The position numbers and the translations under genes are program-made. DNA of 63,713 bases from Streptomyces sp. TRM68367 (GTDB lineage Bacteria; Actinomycetota; Actinomycetes; Streptomycetales; Streptomycetaceae): positions 1 to 63,713 of the forward strand of contig NZ_JACTVI010000045.1 of the NCBI RefSeq assembly GCF_014495685.1, given 5' to 3'. The notes beneath the pieces were generated by a model that worked only from the letters and a program-made list of their open reading frames with translations, was not told where the DNA came from and did no database searches. This document shows, one piece after another, positions 32,860-41,343 of this stretch; position 1 is the first letter of the stretch, and each line of letters begins with the position of its first letter.

Positions 32860-34381
32860 CGTCCCCCGCCCCTTCGCCCCGCGCCTTCACGCCCAGCAGG
32901 TCCGCCACCCGCGTGAGCGGCGTCCGCGGGGACGTGAGTTCGGCCCAGTGGGACTTCACCGCAGCCGTGACCTCGCCTCGGGGCCTGGCCAGCAAGTGCC
33001 GGACGACCTGGGTCTGTTCGGCGGTCATGGTCAGCGGGTTCGTCGGGGTCAGGACGACGGCCGAGCCCTCGACGCTGTCGTCGACGCGGACGTTCCGCAG
33101 GGCGGTCATCGGGTCGCGCTCCGTGCCCAGGGCCAGCCACATGATCGTCACCACGCGGGCGTCGCACACCTCACCGCCGGATTCCTCGTCGCCGGCCACC
33201 AGCACCGAGGCCGCGCCCACCGCGAACTCGGGGATCCGGTTGCCGCCCCAGCGCGTGCCCACGGTCACCTCGCCGCGCCCGCCGGACGGGGCGATGGAGG
33301 CGTCGTCCTGCAAGCCGTAGCGGGCGTCGATGCGCTGCCGGACGGTGAGCTTTTCCCGGGCCGCGCTGCCGCCCGCGAGGGCCTGGACGCGGCCGGCCAC
33401 CGCGGCCCAGTCGGCGGTGCGGCCGGTCCACTCGGGGAACGCGCAGTACGTGGACGTGCCGTGCGGGAGGCAGGTCTGTTCCCTCTCGGGGGCGACGGAC
33501 GCCTGTTCGCGGGCCGCCAGCAGGGCGGGCGAGTCGCCCGGTGACTGGCCGGCGACGCCCGTGACCGTGGCGGCGAGGGCTACGCCTGTCGCCGCCCGGA
33601 GCGCCCACGTACGGCCGCCGCTGAGCAGCACCGCACCGCACAGCGCCAGCGCGGCCAGCCCCGCCAGGTACAGCGCGTGCCACGCGGCCGGGCGGCCCAG
33701 CAGGCCGGACGGGAGCGGATCCCCGCCGGTGTCGTTGACGACCGGCCACAGCCACTCCAGCCAGTGCACGTCGCCCAGGACGGAGGAGGCGGCGTACACG
33801 CCGATCACGAAGATCGGGGCGGCGAAGGAGGAGGGCAGCAGGCGGGCGAGGAGGACGCCGATGAAGCCGGCCAGGAGGACCCCCAGCGGGCCCACGGCGA
33901 GTTCGGCCGACGAGCCGTGCCCGACCGCGCCCGGCTTCAGCGCCACCCAGGTGAACTCCAGCGCCACCACGAGCGTGACCAGCGCCGCGAACGGCACCAC
34001 CGAAAGCGCGTGCGCGACCGTACGCCGCCCCGCGGGCATCGGCAGCACGTCGAAGTGACGGTAGGTGCTGTGCTGGCGGGAGCGCAGCACCGCGCGGTTG
34101 ACGCAGACCAGTACTGCGATGCCGACCAGTTGGGGCAGCGCCTGCGTGGCGCGGTCGGCGTCCTGGAGCGCCGGGAACTCGTCCATGCCCTCGCGGCCGT
34201 TGAACAGTTTCCAGCCGGTGTAGCCGACGTACAGCAGCAGAGAACAGAGCACGGCGATCTGCATCAGCAGTTCGCGGGCCTCGAAGCGGGCCAGGGCGAG
34301 GACGGACGAGAGGCCGTGTCCCTCGCGTGCGGGCTCGGGGGCGGACCCGGTGGGCGTCGGCGGGATCACCGTCGTACTCAT
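32840..34381 (-). CDS. ABC transporter permease-like membrane protein with extracytoplasmic domain
   Basis: A 513-residue protein. The first half has six or seven membrane helices (for example LLMQIAVLCSLLLYVGYTGW and ALVTLVVALEFTWVAL), as in ABC-2 exporter permeases. The second half is a soluble domain with a Cys pair region (QTCLPHGTSTYCAFPEW) that should face outside. The ATG at 34381 overlaps the ATPase stop as ATGA, fixing the start and showing coupling. The longer frame to 34546 runs antisense-like through the ATPase gene and is rejected. Confidence 0.78.
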   Translation of the reverse strand: MSTTVIPPTPTGSAPEPAREGHGLSSVLALARFEARELLMQIAVLCSLLLYVGYTGWKLFNGREGMDEFPALQDADRATQALPQLVGIAVLVCVNRAVLRSRQHSTYRHFDVLPMPAGRRTVAHALSVVPFAALVTLVVALEFTWVALKPGAVGHGSSAELAVGPLGVLLAGFIGVLLARLLPSSFAAPIFVIGVYAASSVLGDVHWLEWLWPVVNDTGGDPLPSGLLGRPAAWHALYLAGLAALALCGAVLLSGGRTWALRAATGVALAATVTGVAGQSPGDSPALLAAREQASVAPEREQTCLPHGTSTYCAFPEWTGRTADWAAVAGRVQALAGGSAAREKLTVRQRIDARYGLQDDASIAPSGGRGEVTVGTRWGGNRIPEFAVGAASVLVAGDEESGGEVCDARVVTIMWLALGTERDPMTALRNVRVDDSVEGSAVVLTPTNPLTMTAEQTQVVRHLLARPRGEVTAAVKSHWAELTSPRTPLTRVADLLGVKARGEGAGDGDSCEG

Positions 34382-35238
34382 GCCGCCACCTCCGCGGACG
34401 CGCCGTCGAGGGTGAGGAGGTAGCCGTCCTCCAGGGTGGGGTCGGCGAGATCGGCGCCGGGCGGGGGATCGCCCACGTTGCGGAAGGATCCGGTGCCGGT
34501 GCGCCAGCCGGCCAGCGCGCCCGGATCGCGGCCGGTGCTGCTCCACACCCGGCCCGCCGCCCGCGCGGTCAGCTCGGCCGGGGTGCCGTCGAAGCGGACC
34601 CGGCCGCCCGCCAGCACGATCACGCGGTGGCAGAGCATCGCCACGTCCTCGGTCTGGTGCGTGGACAGCAGCACCGTACGGCCCTCGCCCGCGCGGGCGA
34701 TCAGCTCCCTGAAGCGCATGCGCTGCTCGGGGTCGAGGCCGACGGTGGGCTCGTCGAGGACGAGGAAACCGGGGTCGCCGACCAGCGCGGCGGCCAGGGC
34801 GACGCGCTGCCGCATGCCGCCGGAGAGCCGCTTGATGCGCCGGCCACGGACATCGGCGAGGCCGACCTCGTCCAGCGCGCGCCGCACCTCGCGGTGCCGT
34901 GCGGCCCGGTCGGTGAGCTCCTTGAGGATCGCCACGTAGTCGACGAACTCGAAGGCCGTGAAGTCCGGGTGCAGGCCGGGCGTCTGCGGCAGATAGCCGA
35001 GGGCGCGCCGCACGTCCTGGCGGCCGCGCGCGGTGGCGGGGTCGTGGCCGAGCACCGTGAAGGCGCCGTGGTCGGGCGGCACGGCCGTGGCGAGCACCCG
35101 CAGCAGAGTGGTCTTGCCGGCGCCGTTCGGCCCGAGCAGTCCGGTGACGCCCGCCGTCAGCCGCAGCGACACGTCGTCGAGGGCGCGGGTGCCGCCGTAA
35201 CGGAGGCTGAGCCCGCAGGCGGAGACGGTGGGGGTCAT
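34378..35238 (-). CDS. ABC transporter ATP-binding protein
   Basis: A 286-residue single ATPase domain: Walker A GPNGAGKTT, Q-loop YLPQTPG, signature LSGGMRQR, Walker B FLVLDEPTVGLDP and switch His in LLSTHQTEDV. A C-terminal extension of ~65 residues is typical of drug/lipid or antibiotic-type exporters (CcmA-like). ATG 35238 has GGGAGGA at good spacing. It drives the membrane proteins encoded just downstream. Confidence 0.95.
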   Translation of the reverse strand: MTPTVSACGLSLRYGGTRALDDVSLRLTAGVTGLLGPNGAGKTTLLRVLATAVPPDHGAFTVLGHDPATARGRQDVRRALGYLPQTPGLHPDFTAFEFVDYVAILKELTDRAARHREVRRALDEVGLADVRGRRIKRLSGGMRQRVALAAALVGDPGFLVLDEPTVGLDPEQRMRFRELIARAGEGRTVLLSTHQTEDVAMLCHRVIVLAGGRVRFDGTPAELTARAAGRVWSSTGRDPGALAGWRTGTGSFRNVGDPPPGADLADPTLEDGYLLTLDGASAEVAA

Positions 35239-35323
35239 ACGGTCCTCCCGTGGAAGCAGGGGTGGCGGAGCGGGCCGGTGGTCACGCGGCGGTCCCGCCA
35301 GTCGAAAGCGGACGTCACCGCGG

Positions 35324-36157
35324 TCACACGGCACCCCCGCTGAACAGGTCGTAACGGTCGCGGAAGAGGAAGAGCAGTACGGCGGCGAAGCCGGCCACCG
35401 CGGCGGACACGCCCTGCCCGGCCGCGGTGAACGGCGCCAGCGGGTCGCTCGCGCTCGGCTGCGCCGCCTGCGCCACCACCAGCACGGCGACCCAGGTCCC
35501 GCCGACCGCGCACGGCGCCGCCACCGGGCCCAGCCGGGGCGCGAGCGCCAGCCCGGTCGCGGTCAGCGCGAGCGCGGGCAGCAGCCAGGCCAGCGCGCGC
35601 AGCCCGTACCCGGGCAGGGCGAGGGTGGCCAGGCCGTTGAGCCCGAGGCCGGCGACGAGCACGGCCACCGTGCGCAGCATCAGCAGCCGGAAGCCGTGCA
35701 TCGGGGCGACCACCGTCATCTCGTACGCCGGGTCGAGCACCGGCCCGTACGACAGCGCCACCCCGGCCAGCGGCAGCAGCGGCGCGAGCGCGAGGAACAG
35801 CGTGGGCGAGCCGGCGTCCAGGGAGCGGCTCGCGGCCACGGTCATGAGCAGCACGGCGACGACCGCGGCCAGCCAGGACCGGCGCAGCACCGGCGTGGCC
35901 GCCAGCAGCCGCGCGGTGTGGCCGGCCACGCCGAGCCGTACCAGCAGCGTCTCCAGCAGGCCCGGCCGGGGCGCGTCCAGCTCGGCGTCCAGCCGCTCCC
36001 ACCCGGCGTCCAGGGCGGCCGGATCGCTGACCCCGGCGAGCACACCCCGGCACTCGGCGCAGGCGCCGAGGTGGGTGTCGGCCGACCACAGCGCGGGCGC
36101 CGCCAGCTCGCCGCGCGCATAGGCCCGCAGGTCCCCTTCGGGTACGTGCCAGGTCAT
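35324..36157 (-). CDS. Zinc-finger anti-sigma-like polytopic membrane protein
   Basis: A 277-residue protein. The N-terminal cytoplasmic part carries the anti-sigma zinc motif H-x3-C-x2-C (HLGACAEC, about residues 29-36), followed by roughly six membrane helices rather than the usual one. It follows the ECF sigma factor gene by 55 bp and precedes the ABC ATPase. I infer a ZAS-type anti-sigma factor whose membrane part may also act with the exporter. Confidence 0.8.
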   Translation of the reverse strand: MTWHVPEGDLRAYARGELAAPALWSADTHLGACAECRGVLAGVSDPAALDAGWERLDAELDAPRPGLLETLLVRLGVAGHTARLLAATPVLRRSWLAAVVAVLLMTVAASRSLDAGSPTLFLALAPLLPLAGVALSYGPVLDPAYEMTVVAPMHGFRLLMLRTVAVLVAGLGLNGLATLALPGYGLRALAWLLPALALTATGLALAPRLGPVAAPCAVGGTWVAVLVVAQAAQPSASDPLAPFTAAGQGVSAAVAGFAAVLLFLFRDRYDLFSGGAV

Positions 36158-36212
36158 TCCGTCACCTCCGCAAGTCGCCCCCGGCCGATCCCGCCGGCTC
36201 CCGTGTACGGCG

Positions 36213-36761
36213 TCATGTCAGGGCCTCCCGCAGCTGCTTGCGGGCGCGCATGGCCCGGGTCTTGACCGTGCCCGGCGGGATGCCGAGCAGGACGGCCGCC
36301 TCGCGGGTGCTCAGGCCGTCGATCACCGTGGCCTGGAGCACCGCCCGCAGTTCCGGCGACAGCCGGACCAGCGCGCCGGCGAGATCTCCGTGCTCCACCC
36401 CCGCGAGCACGCGCTCCTCCGCCGACGCCTCGTCCCGGTGCCGCAGCCGGGCCAGCGCCTGCCGCAGCCGGCCCCGCGCCCCGTCGCCGCGCAGCGCGTC
36501 CACCAGCCGCCGCGAGCCGATCCGCCACAGCCACCCGGCAGCATCTCCGGCGTCCCCGTCGTGCCGGTAGCGCGCGCTGCCCCGCCACACCGCCAGGAAC
36601 GTCTCCTGTACGACGTCGTCGACGATCCCGGCGTCGGCGCAGCGGCTGCGCATACGGGCGGTCAGCCAGGGGGCGTACCGCCGGTACAGCTCCTCGAAGG
36701 CACGCCGGTCACCGTCCGCGGCGGCCCGCAGCAGCTCCCCGTCGCTTCTCGTTTCGCTCAC
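36213..36761 (-). CDS. ECF (extracytoplasmic function) RNA polymerase sigma factor
   Basis: A 182-residue sigma-70 family protein with only regions 2 and 4. Region 2 includes FEELYRRYAPWLTARM and the DDVVQETFLAVWRG core; region 4 includes LVRLSPELRAVLQATVIDGL and the helix-turn-helix STREAAVLLGIPPGTVKTR. It heads the cluster of anti-sigma factor and ABC exporter genes, which is probably its regulon. A short 112-bp space upstream should hold its promoter. Confidence 0.95.
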   Translation of the reverse strand: MSETRSDGELLRAAADGDRRAFEELYRRYAPWLTARMRSRCADAGIVDDVVQETFLAVWRGSARYRHDGDAGDAAGWLWRIGSRRLVDALRGDGARGRLRQALARLRHRDEASAEERVLAGVEHGDLAGALVRLSPELRAVLQATVIDGLSTREAAVLLGIPPGTVKTRAMRARKQLREALT

Positions 36762-36873
36762 GTCTCCTCATCGGACGAGCCCGGCCGATCGGTTCACCGG
36801 TCCGCCCGGCGCGGCCCGCGCGTGGAGATCCGCGGGGCGCGCGAATGGTCTCGTGGATGTGCTGGTGGTGACC

Positions 36874-37341
36874 TCAGTGCTGGATCAGGCCGCCGACCGG
36901 GACGGGAGCGACGTGGCCGGTTGCGGGAAGGGTCTGCGCCAGGGCGAGGCCGATGTCGACCAGCGATGACCGGCGCAGGCAAGCGATATCGGGGATCGGA
37001 GTCCAGACCGACTCGGCGGTTTCGCCGTTCGGCTCGGGCCGGAGCCGGCCGCCGGTGATACGGACCCGGTAGAAGATGCCGACATTCTGGTGCTCAACTC
37101 CGGCACGAGCGGCGGCCGCGGGGATGACCCTCGAGTCCACGCCCAGCAGGCGTTCGACCACCGCGTCGCAGCCGGTCTCCTCAGCGACCTCCCGGATCAC
37201 CGCGTCGAACGGATCCTCCGCGTGCTCGACCCTGCCGCCCGGAAGAGTCCAGTTGCTCTCGCCCGTCGGCGGTACATGACGGGCGAGCAGCACCCGCCCG
37301 TCGTCGATGCACACGGCGTACGCCGCCAGCCGAAAACTCAT
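36874..37341 (-). CDS. Nudix hydrolase
   Basis: A 155-residue protein with Nudix box GGRVEHAEDPFDAVIREVAEE then TG and an upstream YAVCIDDGRVLLARH strand. It is typical of general (d)NTP or nucleotide-sugar hydrolases; the substrate is not predictable. ATG 37341 has GGGAGG upstream. The longer open frame to 37512 belongs to other sequence. It borders the second decayed region to its right. Confidence 0.88.
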   Translation of the reverse strand: MSFRLAAYAVCIDDGRVLLARHVPPTGESNWTLPGGRVEHAEDPFDAVIREVAEETGCDAVVERLLGVDSRVIPAAAARAGVEHQNVGIFYRVRITGGRLRPEPNGETAESVWTPIPDIACLRRSSLVDIGLALAQTLPATGHVAPVPVGGLIQH

Positions 37342-37376
37342 CCCCGTACCTCCCACTTCTCGACGTTTCCCCCAGG

Positions 37377-37642
37377 TCAAGCCCCAAAGTAAGCCCGGCC
37401 CTGGTGCCCACGACGACGGCGGCGTCCGTCTCCCGCAGCCAGTCGATGACCCGCCGCTCGGCGAGCCGGTGGCGGGCCTCCCTTGGTCGCTCGTCTCCCA
37501 TCCATGCCGCACACGCCGCGCCCCGTCGCTTCTTCGCAGCGAGCAGCAGTGGCGACCTGTCCTGGCCCCGCGCCTTCCGCTCCCGGTAATACCGACGCCC
37601 GGTCCGCGCGGGCGCCCGCGGTGCGGAACCGGCGGACGGCAT
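37377..37642 (-). other. Basic open frame, doubtful gene remnant
   Basis: Minus-strand codons give a Lys/Arg-rich helical-looking stretch (ARTGRRYYRERKARGQDRSP, LLLAAKKRRGAACAAWMGDE, RRVIDWLRETD) that reads more like protein than its neighbours do. It lacks a convincing start, and the frame runs on into the 5' end of the Nudix gene. I do not recognise it; it may be a remnant of a mobile-element or DNA-binding protein. Confidence 0.22.
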
Positions 37643-37805
37643 GTGCTTCAAGTGCCAGTTTGAAACAGGCTAATACGCCTGATGGCATGAAAAACACTCT
37701 AAAAAATGGCGAGTTGTTACGGCGTTGCTACCTTCAGCGGTGGGGCCGCCTGCTTCGCGCAGGGTTGACCGGCTCCATGCCGAACTCGCCTATTTGGGAG
37801 GGGTC

Positions 37806-38060
37806 ATGGCAGCAATCACCAAGATCGAGGCGTATGTCTACACCGGCGACGCCGGTGGGGTGGGCACTGGCGGTTACGTCTATCTCGGCGTCGGCGGCCG
37901 TGTGTTCAACCTACTTGTGCCTCGAACCGTACGGCGATTCTCCCGACTAGCTGCTGGAACGGGCGATCGTCGCCGTCAAACCCCGGCGAGGACAGCCAGA
38001 CCAAGTGCGGCCTGGTTCGGCACCAAACACGGCAAGGTCCTCTACCTCAAGCACGTCTGA
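37806..38060 (+). pseudogene. PLAT/LH2-like domain gene, probably frameshifted
   Basis: ATG 37806 has an excellent ribosome site (GGGAGGGG). The first 39 residues (ITKIEAYVYTGDAGGVGTGG, YVYLGVGGRVFNLLV) match the opening strands of a PLAT-type beta-sandwich. After FNLLV the text turns basic and disordered (RRQTPARTARPS), and only the last residues (FGTKHGKVLYLKHV) look natural again. A +1/-1 shift near 37922-37950 would explain this. The 84-residue product is translatable but probably not functional. Confidence 0.5.
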
Positions 38061-38103
38061 GGACCAGTCAGCACAACTGATCCCCACGTCAGAGAGGAAT
38101 CCT

Positions 38104-38622
38104 ATGCGTCGCATCCTGACCCGCCTCGTCCTCGTCCTCGGCCTGCTCGGCACGATGCTCGGCGGAGCCGCGACCGCCGCCACGGCCAAAGCGCAGGGTC
38201 CGGTCACCCACATCGTCAACATCAAGACCGGCGGCAGCCTGCTCCCGCATAACTGGGGCGAAGGCTTCCAGGACGGCTGGGTGCACTACGCCTATGACCG
38301 CGGTGCCACGCTCGGCGCCGACCTGTGGGAGTTCGAGTACCTCGGCGGCTTCACCCACATCATCCGCAACACCAAGACCGGCATGTGCCTCAAGCCGGGT
38401 GCTCCCGTGGGTAACAAGCCGCGGGTGACCGAGGGGACCTGCGGCACAGGTCTCCAGTTCCAGTGGGATCTGATCCAGCGCTTCAGCGGCGAGTACAAGA
38501 TCTACAGCCGTTCCGCGCACCAGGTCATGACCCCGTACTACGGGTACGGCCTGAATGAGATCGTCGTCCTGGAACCGGACAGCAACGTTGAGAAGGTCTG
38601 GTGGTCCATCGACAACCTGTGA
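38104..38622 (+). CDS. Secreted ricin-type beta-trefoil-like protein
   Basis: A 172-residue exported protein with a Sec signal (LTRLVLVLGLLGTMLGGAAT, cleavage near AAT-AKA). The mature part shows beta-trefoil-like repeats: HIVNIKTGGSLLPHN, HIIRNTKTGMCLKPG with a following Cys in EGTCGTG, and QWDLIQRFSGEYKIYSRSAH. That pattern is typical of RICIN/CBM13-like carbohydrate binding. GAGAGGAA precedes the ATG, and a terminator hairpin follows at 38685-38710. No enzyme domain is attached. Confidence 0.78.
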   Translation: MRRILTRLVLVLGLLGTMLGGAATAATAKAQGPVTHIVNIKTGGSLLPHNWGEGFQDGWVHYAYDRGATLGADLWEFEYLGGFTHIIRNTKTGMCLKPGAPVGNKPRVTEGTCGTGLQFQWDLIQRFSGEYKIYSRSAHQVMTPYYGYGLNEIVVLEPDSNVEKVWWSIDNL

Positions 38623-38684
38623 CCGGCCGCTAGCTGCCGCCCGGTCCGCCGGGCGGTTCCCGGCCCGGCTGCGTGGCCACGACA

Positions 38685-38710
38685 GCCCCTGCCCTCCTCC
38701 GGGCAGGGGC
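38685..38710 (+). terminator. Hairpin terminator
   Basis: Perfect 10-bp stem GCCCCTGCCC / GGGCAGGGGC with loop TCCTCC, 62 bp after the ricin-like gene. It has no T-tract, as often in Streptomyces. Confidence 0.75.
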
Positions 38711-38793
38711 CTGTACTCCGAGACCGACCCAGAGTGAGGGTAAGGAAGACCGGTGCAGCGAGAGCTGACCGAACACCGAGTACATCTAGGAGT

Positions 38794-39155
38794 ATGGAGG
38801 CCCCCCTCGTGCCACATCCGACCCGGGGTGCCGCCGGACCTCAGGACTGGAGTGAGCAATTCCTTCGGTCCGCGGAGTGCGTCATCCGGAGACAACTGGC
38901 TACGGAGGAGGATCGGGGTAGCCTGCACCGCCTCACTCTGGACTACCACGCCAACAGCGTGCGGGCGGTGGCGGCGTTCGCCATGGACAAGCGCCCCGGC
39001 GTCACTTTCGAGTATCAGCGGGACGTTGTTCCGGGCCTGAGTGTGGACTGGGAGCCGGACTTCGCTGCGTCGCTTTCGAGACACATCTGATCGAATGGTT
39101 CTACACCGAGGCCAAGAACGCGCCGCCGGACACGGAAGGCGTCGTGCGGAACTGA
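38794..39155 (+). pseudogene. Frameshifted hypothetical gene
   Basis: ATG 38794, preceded by TAGGAG, opens 98 codons with a coherent sequence (QDWSEQFLRSAECVIRRQLA, LDYHANSVRAVAAFAMDK). The frame ends in a premature TGA after SLSRHI. Two bases out of frame the text continues naturally as LIEWFYTEAKNAPPDTEGVV up to TGA 39155, so a 2-bp insertion (CACATCTG for CACCTG) near 39085 has split the gene. Family not recognised; the intact protein would have about 120 residues. Confidence 0.55.
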
Positions 39156-39156
39156 G

Positions 39157-39231
39157 GCAAAGCTGTACCGGGTGCGGCTGACCGAGCAGGGTGTGGGCAA
39201 GTACCTGCGCCGGTGGGGCCTGTCGTTCGCG
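39157..39231 (+). mobile_element. IS630-type transposase fragment
   Basis: About 25 codons spell AKLYRVRLTEQGVGKYLRRW then GLSF, the second helix-turn-helix of IS630-family transposases. The remainder of the transposase is absent on both sides. A 20-residue open piece ending in TFEPLA follows to 39300. This is a relic marking past insertion and deletion. Confidence 0.6.
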
Positions 39232-39276
39232 CCAGCCCCACATCGTTCGCGGCTGCTTCGGCGGCCCCCGCGTCCG

Positions 39277-39483
39277 CTACACCTTCGAGCCGCTGGCCTG
39301 AAGCGCCCTCAGGAACGACGCCCACGGGGCGGCTCCGAACAGGACGATCGGGCCGTCCGGGGCCTTGCTGTCCCGCACGGGGACCATGCCGGTGTAGCCG
39401 TCGGCGACCTCGACGCAGTCGTTGTCGCCCCCTTCGCTGTAGCTGGACTTGCGCCAGACAGCGGTGCCGAAGTCGGGAGTCAC
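39277..39483 (-). CDS. DUF397 domain protein (second of a tandem pair)
   Basis: A 68-residue DUF397 protein: FGTAVWRKSSYSEGGDNDCV, EVADGYTGMVPVRDSKAPDG and end PWASFLRALQASG. It starts at GTG 39483, overlapping the stop of the previous DUF397 gene (GTGA). It is clearly a recent duplicate of that gene, with the core WRKSxYSxGGxNxCVEVADG kept. Confidence 0.88.
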   Translation of the reverse strand: MTPDFGTAVWRKSSYSEGGDNDCVEVADGYTGMVPVRDSKAPDGPIVLFGAAPWASFLRALQASGSKV

Positions 39484-39683
39484 GCCGTCTCCCGTACGGT
39501 GCTCACGAACGCGGACCAGGAGGCGGCGGAGAAGACCAGCGGGCGGGTTGCCGGGGTCTTGCTGTCGCGGACCGGGACTATGCCGGTGTAGCCGTCGGCG
39601 ACCTCGACGCAGTTGTTGGCTCCCCCGTCGCTGTAGGTGGACTTGCGCCATGTGACGGTGCCGAAGTCGGGGGTCTGCATCAT
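39480..39683 (-). CDS. DUF397 domain protein (first of a tandem pair)
   Basis: A 67-residue DUF397 protein (TVTWRKSTYSDGGANNCVEV, then ADGYTGIVPVRDSKTPATRP and ASWSAFVSTVRE). Its start codons (ATG 39683 or 39680) overlap the stop of the XRE/DUF5753 gene, so the regulator and both DUF397 proteins are translationally coupled. It is a likely binding partner of that regulator. Confidence 0.9.
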   Translation of the reverse strand: MMQTPDFGTVTWRKSTYSDGGANNCVEVADGYTGIVPVRDSKTPATRPLVFSAASWSAFVSTVRETA

Positions 39684-40507
39684 GATCCGAGCTCCTCCAG
39701 TACGTCCCTGATGAAGGCCAGCGAGTCCGACGGCGACAGCGCCAGATCCCGGAGCCGATCGTAGGACAAACGGTGTCGCAGGACGTCCTCCGGATCGTCC
39801 ATCAGCAGACCGCTGCTGTCACCTTCCGTGTAGGCGACGGCGCTTCCGTCCTCCTGCCACAGCAGGGTCAGCGATCCCTTTCTCATGAGTTCGTGGATGT
39901 CAGCGGAGAACGGCAGCACCTGTACGACGGTGTTGGGCCACTGCGCAACGACCTCGATGTGTCGCAGCTGGCCCTCCCAGGTCTCCGGGCTGGCGGAGGG
40001 GCGGCGGAACGCAAGCTCGTCGATGATGAAACGGACGCTGGGCGCCGGATTCCTGCGCAGCGGAAGCTGTCGCCCCAGGCGTGCGGCCACCTGCTCCTCG
40101 ATCGCCTCGGCGTCCTGGTCCGTTGTCCCGGGTCCGGACAACACCTCCCGGGCGAATTCCTCGGTCTGCAACAGCCCGGGCACGTCCGGCGTGTACACGC
40201 GCATGACGCGTGCTGCCGCCTCCAGGCGCATGTACTCCTTGTATTTGTCCTTGAAGGCCTCGATCCTCGCGATCTTCCAGTGGCTGACCAGCAGGTCACC
40301 GCACCCGTAGTAGCTGTCCAGGTCCTCCATGACCGTCATCTTGGACAGCCGCTCGCCCGTCTCCAGCCGGTACAGGTAGCTCTTGTCGTACCCGGTCTCC
40401 TCGGACAGCTGCCCCAGTGACCTCCCCGCCTTCTCCCGCAGGTACTTCAGCGTCCGCCCCAGTACGTCCCGCCCTGACACCCGCGGCTCGTCAACCACTT
40501 CGGTCAC
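39680..40507 (-). CDS. XRE-family regulator with DUF5753 domain
   Basis: A 275-residue regulator. Its helix-turn-helix is GRTLKYLREKAGRSLGQLSE with ETGYDKSYLYRLETGER, and a DUF5753 domain follows (RVYTPDVPGLLQTEEFAREV and onwards). GTG 40507 has GAGGGG upstream; the longer frame to 40621 covers promoter sequence and the divergent gene's leader. Together with the two DUF397 genes it forms the second HTH/DUF397 module of the window. Confidence 0.9.
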   Translation of the reverse strand: MTEVVDEPRVSGRDVLGRTLKYLREKAGRSLGQLSEETGYDKSYLYRLETGERLSKMTVMEDLDSYYGCGDLLVSHWKIARIEAFKDKYKEYMRLEAAARVMRVYTPDVPGLLQTEEFAREVLSGPGTTDQDAEAIEEQVAARLGRQLPLRRNPAPSVRFIIDELAFRRPSASPETWEGQLRHIEVVAQWPNTVVQVLPFSADIHELMRKGSLTLLWQEDGSAVAYTEGDSSGLLMDDPEDVLRHRLSYDRLRDLALSPSDSLAFIRDVLEELGS

Positions 40508-40636
40508 ATTCGCCCCTCTTTTGTCCAGGTCCCCGGACAACGCTGGCCCCCTTCCGCAGCGTACCGGCAAGCAGTGACGATCGAGGCACGAACGGTAATC
40601 ACCACTCGTCAAAGCCCCCACCCCTCAAGGAACCCC

Positions 40637-40924
40637 ATGCCCGAGAACCTCCGCCTCCTCCCCTGGACCACCCCCGAGGGCAAGCCCTGCTACCTCAGCC
40701 CCGCGAGCGACCGCAGCCTCCTCTCCCGTCTCGCCGACGACGTGGAGGCCGCCCAACTCGACTCCGGGGAGCAGGTACTCGTCGGCTCCCAGGCCGTCCT
40801 GGCCGACCCCAGGGCGGGCGAGCGCGCGGTGCGGTTCGCGCTCACGCGGGCCGCCGAGTCCCTGGCGGACGTACTGCGGATCGCGATCAGCAGGGGCGAG
40901 CGCATCGAGGCGGGTGACAGGTGA
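40637..40924 (+). CDS. Hypothetical protein divergent from an HTH/DUF397 module
   Basis: A 95-residue acidic protein (LLPWTTPEGKPCYLSPASDR, then SRLADDVEAAQLDSGEQVLV and ERAVRFALTRAAESLADVLR). Proteins of this kind are common beside XRE/DUF397 modules in Streptomyces, but no function is known to me. It is divergent from the regulator, so possibly under its control. ATG 40637 follows CAAGGAA. Confidence 0.75.
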   Translation: MPENLRLLPWTTPEGKPCYLSPASDRSLLSRLADDVEAAQLDSGEQVLVGSQAVLADPRAGERAVRFALTRAAESLADVLRIAISRGERIEAGDR

Positions 40925-41016
40925 CACGCCCATCCATCACCACCCGGCGCCTCGCGCGTTCTACCGTGGACCTCCGGCCCTCACGTCTCACCCGAGCCGG
41001 AGAAGAGGAACCGATC

Positions 41017-41343
41017 ATGGCCCACGAGGTGGACCCGAACGCCTGTGAGAGAACGCCGGAGGCGATTCGCGCGGCTCTGCAGCGGCGTCCCGACTGGTTG
41101 CAGGCCTTCGAGCAGGAGTGGCTGAGCGCGGCGGCGGACTTCGACCGCGCGGCGCTCGACGCCGTGATCGACAAGTGGTTTCCTTTCGCCTGTGCCTGCG
41201 CGACCCCGGGTTACCTCGACGAGGTGGAACAGACGGTCAAGCGCATGGCGGAGGGCGACACCGACGGCCTCGTCTTCCGTGACGCGGACGGCAACGCCTA
41301 CGACGCCGACAGCCGGCCCATCGATACGGGCGGGCGCCGGTGA
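41017..41343 (+). CDS. DUF6247-like protein (antitoxin position)
   Basis: A 108-residue acidic protein (IRAALQRRPDWLQAFEQEWL, DRAALDAVIDKWFPFACACA) of the DUF6247 type, which is regularly found just upstream of a RelE-like toxin gene in actinobacteria. GGAGAAGAGG lies upstream of ATG 41017. Its stop overlaps the GTG of the following gene (GTGA), as expected for a toxin-antitoxin pair. Confidence 0.7.
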   Translation: MAHEVDPNACERTPEAIRAALQRRPDWLQAFEQEWLSAAADFDRAALDAVIDKWFPFACACATPGYLDEVEQTVKRMAEGDTDGLVFRDADGNAYDADSRPIDTGGRR

